Shown here piece after piece: positions 61,949 through 64,000 of a DNA stretch of 64,000 bases. The position numbers and the translations under genes were made by a program. This DNA comes from CAVSQX01 sp963730225 (GTDB taxonomy: Bacteria > Planctomycetota > Phycisphaerae > Tepidisphaerales > Tepidisphaeraceae): contig CAVSQX010000001.1 in assembly GCA_963730225.1 (NCBI GenBank), forward strand, positions 744,001 through 808,000, written 5' to 3'. The notes under the pieces are model-generated. The model did no database searches and had not been told where the DNA came from. It worked only from the letters and a program-made list of their open reading frames with translations. Position 1 is the first letter of the stretch; the number at the start of each line of letters is the position of its first letter.

Positions 61949-64000
61949 TCGCACGAATCATCGAGTTGTCGGTCCGCAATAAGTTCATGGTTCTGCTGGT
62001 AACGGCCCTCCTGGTTACCGCTGGAATCTGGGCGACGATTCACATCGGTCTGGATGCCGTGCCGGACCTGTCGGATGTTCAGGTGATCGTCACTACGGAT
62101 TACCCAGGCCAGGCCCCCAATGTCGTGGAAGATCAGGTCACATATCCCTTGACAACGGCCATGATGGGGATTCCCCACGCCAAGGTTGTTCGTGGCATCA
62201 GCATGTTCGAGCAGTCGTTCATCTACATCATCTTCGACGACGGTACGGATCTGTATTGGGCGCGCAGTCGGGCTTTGGAATACCTCAACTTCGTGAAGGA
62301 CCGACTCCCGGCCGGCGTGGAACCGAAGCTCGGCCCCGATGCAACCGGCGTCGGTTGGGTCTACCAGTACGTGCTCTATCCGGGCTACTATGCGTCCGGG
62401 CATCCCGATGGAATCTGGCACGATGAGGCCCGCGACAAGTGGTATGCCGATCCGAGCTACGCCCCGGCCTACCGAAAGTCGGCACTGGTGAAAGTTCGGG
62501 CGTTCGAGAAGCCCGGCATTTGTCCGCTCGATGGCCAACCGCTTGTTTCCTCCAACCAGGACTTGGCGAGCCTGCGCAGTCTTCAGGATTGGTATCTGCG
62601 CTATCAGTTAACAGCGGTGCCCAATGTCGCCGAAGTTGCGCCGATCGGCGGGTTCGTCAAGGAATATCAGGTCGTGCTCAAACCGGAGCAACTGCTCGCT
62701 TTCAACCTCCCGATTAGCACGATCGCAACGGCGATTCAGCGGTCCAACAACGACGTGGGCGGCTCGGTCATCGAGATGAGCGAGAACGAATACATGGTCC
62801 GCAGCCGCGGCTATCTCAAGGGACTCAAGGACCTGGCCGATGTGCCGGTCGGTGTCGGTAAGGACGGCACGCCGATCATGCTCTCCGACGTCGCCACGCT
62901 CCAAATCGCCGGCGAGGAACGGCGCGGTGTCGGAGAATGGAACGGTGAAGGTGAAGCCGTCGGCGGCGTCGTCATCGCCCGTTTCGGTGCAAACGCCTAT
63001 CAAGTCATTCAGGACGCCAAGGCAAAGCTCGCCGATTTGGAAAATGGCCTGCCCCCCGGCGTGATGATTCTGACAGCCTACGACCGCTCCGACCTTATCG
63101 AGCGCGCCGTTCACACGCTTGGCCACACGTTGCTTGAGGAAATGCTGGTCGTGGCTCTGGTCTGTATTTTCTTTTTGCTGCATGCCCGCAGCTCACTGGT
63201 AGCGATCTTCGTCATTCCCAGCAGCATGCTCATTAGTCTTCTGGCGATGCACCTCCTGGACATCAACGCCAACATCATGAGCCTGGGCGGAATCGCGATT
63301 GCCGTCGGCGTGGTCGTGGACAGTGCGATCATCATGGTCGAGAACGCCCACAAGCATCTCAATCACGAGGAAGAGCGCGTCCGCATCGGCCAACTGCCGC
63401 GCCCGCGCAACGACATCATCACCGAGGCGGCCAAGGAAGTCGGCCCAAGCCTCTTTTTCAGCCTCTTGATTATCACCATCAGTTTCATGCCCGTCTTCGT
63501 CCTCGGCGGGGAAAGCGGACGGCTGTTCAAGCCGCTCGCCTTTACCAAGACGTTTGCCATGGCGTCCGCATCGGTGTTGTCGATCACGATCATCCCGGTG
63601 CTCATGGTCTATTTTATCACGCCTCGAACCTTGTCCAAGGGTTGGGGGCGGAAAGTGAATTCGCTCATTACGCTGGCCGCGATATGGATTCCGGCCGCTC
63701 TGTTGTATTGGCTGGCGATTCTCGTGCCTGACTTGCGCTCATACCGATGGGGCATCGCCGGCGGTTGGGCGATTCTCGCGGTGATGCTGTTCGTGCCGCA
63801 GGAAATCCTTCACGAAGAACGAAGCCCGATCAGTTACTTATTGCAGAAGGTTTACAATCCGTTCTTCCGAGCCGCGATCAAATTCCGATGGGTCGTGTTG
63901 CTCTTAGCCTTGGCATTCATGGCGTCGGCCGTCTGGCCGCTCATGCATCTGGGCAGCGAATTCATGCCCCCGCTCGATGAGGGCGACTTGCTTTACATGC
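61945..64000 (+). CDS. cusA: Heavy-metal efflux RND pump (CusA/CzcA family), 3' partial
   Basis: 685 codons visible; the gene runs off the right edge (full proteins are about 1,040-1,100 residues). ATG at 61945 overlaps the adaptor stop by 4 nt. Features: MIARIIELSVRNKFMVLL first transmembrane helix, GLDAVPDLSDVQVIV, TAMMGIPHAKVVRGIS, FEQSFIYIIFDDGTDLYWAR, SLGGIAIAVGVVVDSAIIMV with the proton-relay Asp, and FMPPLDEGDL at the end. The heavy-metal (HME-RND) group exports Cu/Ag or Zn/Co/Cd; the CusB-type partner favours Cu/Ag. Residues about 146-205 hold an insertion absent from standard CusA, with a GICPLDGQPL motif. Confidence 0.93.
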   Translation, partial: MIARIIELSVRNKFMVLLVTALLVTAGIWATIHIGLDAVPDLSDVQVIVTTDYPGQAPNVVEDQVTYPLTTAMMGIPHAKVVRGISMFEQSFIYIIFDDGTDLYWARSRALEYLNFVKDRLPAGVEPKLGPDATGVGWVYQYVLYPGYYASGHPDGIWHDEARDKWYADPSYAPAYRKSALVKVRAFEKPGICPLDGQPLVSSNQDLASLRSLQDWYLRYQLTAVPNVAEVAPIGGFVKEYQVVLKPEQLLAFNLPISTIATAIQRSNNDVGGSVIEMSENEYMVRSRGYLKGLKDLADVPVGVGKDGTPIMLSDVATLQIAGEERRGVGEWNGEGEAVGGVVIARFGANAYQVIQDAKAKLADLENGLPPGVMILTAYDRSDLIERAVHTLGHTLLEEMLVVALVCIFFLLHARSSLVAIFVIPSSMLISLLAMHLLDINANIMSLGGIAIAVGVVVDSAIIMVENAHKHLNHEEERVRIGQLPRPRNDIITEAAKEVGPSLFFSLLIITISFMPVFVLGGESGRLFKPLAFTKTFAMASASVLSITIIPVLMVYFITPRTLSKGWGRKVNSLITLAAIWIPAALLYWLAILVPDLRSYRWGIAGGWAILAVMLFVPQEILHEERSPISYLLQKVYNPFFRAAIKFRWVVLLLALAFMASAVWPLMHLGSEFMPPLDEGDLLYM

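Noticed and set aside
1..64000. CRISPR arrays, insertion sequences, prophage, tRNA or rRNA genes
   Set aside because: No regularly spaced identical repeats with spacers, no transposase or integrase motifs, and no cloverleaf or rRNA core sequences were recognised on reading the window.

Overview
The window looks like a high-GC planctomycete chromosome fragment, most likely class Phycisphaerae (Tepidisphaeraceae-like soil lineage). This is inferred from giant secreted beta-helix and autotransporter-repeat proteins, N-terminal LEPRxLL-type motifs, C-terminal PEP-CTERM tails, dockerin-like C-termini, an H-X9-DG pseudopilin and several three- to six-gene catabolic or biosynthetic operons. No phylogenetic marker gene, tRNA or rRNA was seen.

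Layout. (1) 1-10.1 kb: one giant right-handed beta-helix protein, four internal modules, open at the left edge, with a lipoprotein-like BPL_N/glutamine-amidotransferase-fold protein overlapping its end. (2) 10.8-15.5 kb, minus strand: two different gamma-glutamyltransferases and a dicarboxylate/amino-acid:cation symporter in a tight operon, probably for gamma-glutamyl peptide salvage. (3) 15.7-26.6 kb: three surface/secreted proteins (two PEP-CTERM, one LEPRxLL with GloVer-type repeats). (4) 26.8-30.9 kb: an H-X9-DG pseudopilin-like protein, an ankyrin protein, a small putative lipoprotein and two VOC/PhnB-like proteins. (5) 31.0-37.2 kb: a five-gene plus-strand operon headed by a fused fatty-acid-desaturase/Rieske/flavin-reductase protein, followed by a TIM-barrel epimerase, aldose 1-epimerase, a Gfo/Idh/MocA dehydrogenase and a second sugar-phosphate isomerase. 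It resembles rhizopine mocACDEF genes and is the most interesting system here: possibly an oxidative O-demethylation pathway for a methylated sugar or cyclitol. (6) 37.2-40.2 kb, minus: type III polyketide synthase, FAD oxidoreductase and SAM methyltransferase. (7) 40.4-44.2 kb: a GlnE-like adenylyltransferase with ACT-like regions converging on type I glutamine synthetase, which keeps the adenylylatable Tyr; a strong hairpin terminator separates them. (8) 44.4-59.9 kb: two more LEPRxLL giant surface proteins and a LuxR-type regulator. (9) 60.0-64.0 kb: a Cys-rich exported protein, a CusB-like adaptor and a CusA-like heavy-metal RND pump running off the right edge.

Five or more of the giant proteins end in the same cassette: a conserved stretch of about 110 residues followed by two dockerin-like calcium loops. 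This suggests a common assembly or surface-anchoring scheme.

Important caveat: roughly 20 places need a single-base insertion or deletion to keep an otherwise well-conserved protein in frame. They occur in metabolic as well as surface genes, often at short C/G or A runs, and cluster at 22.9-24.0 kb and 51.4-54.9 kb. They look more like uncorrected sequencing or assembly indels than real pseudogenes, so I describe the intended full proteins while giving the frame breaks.
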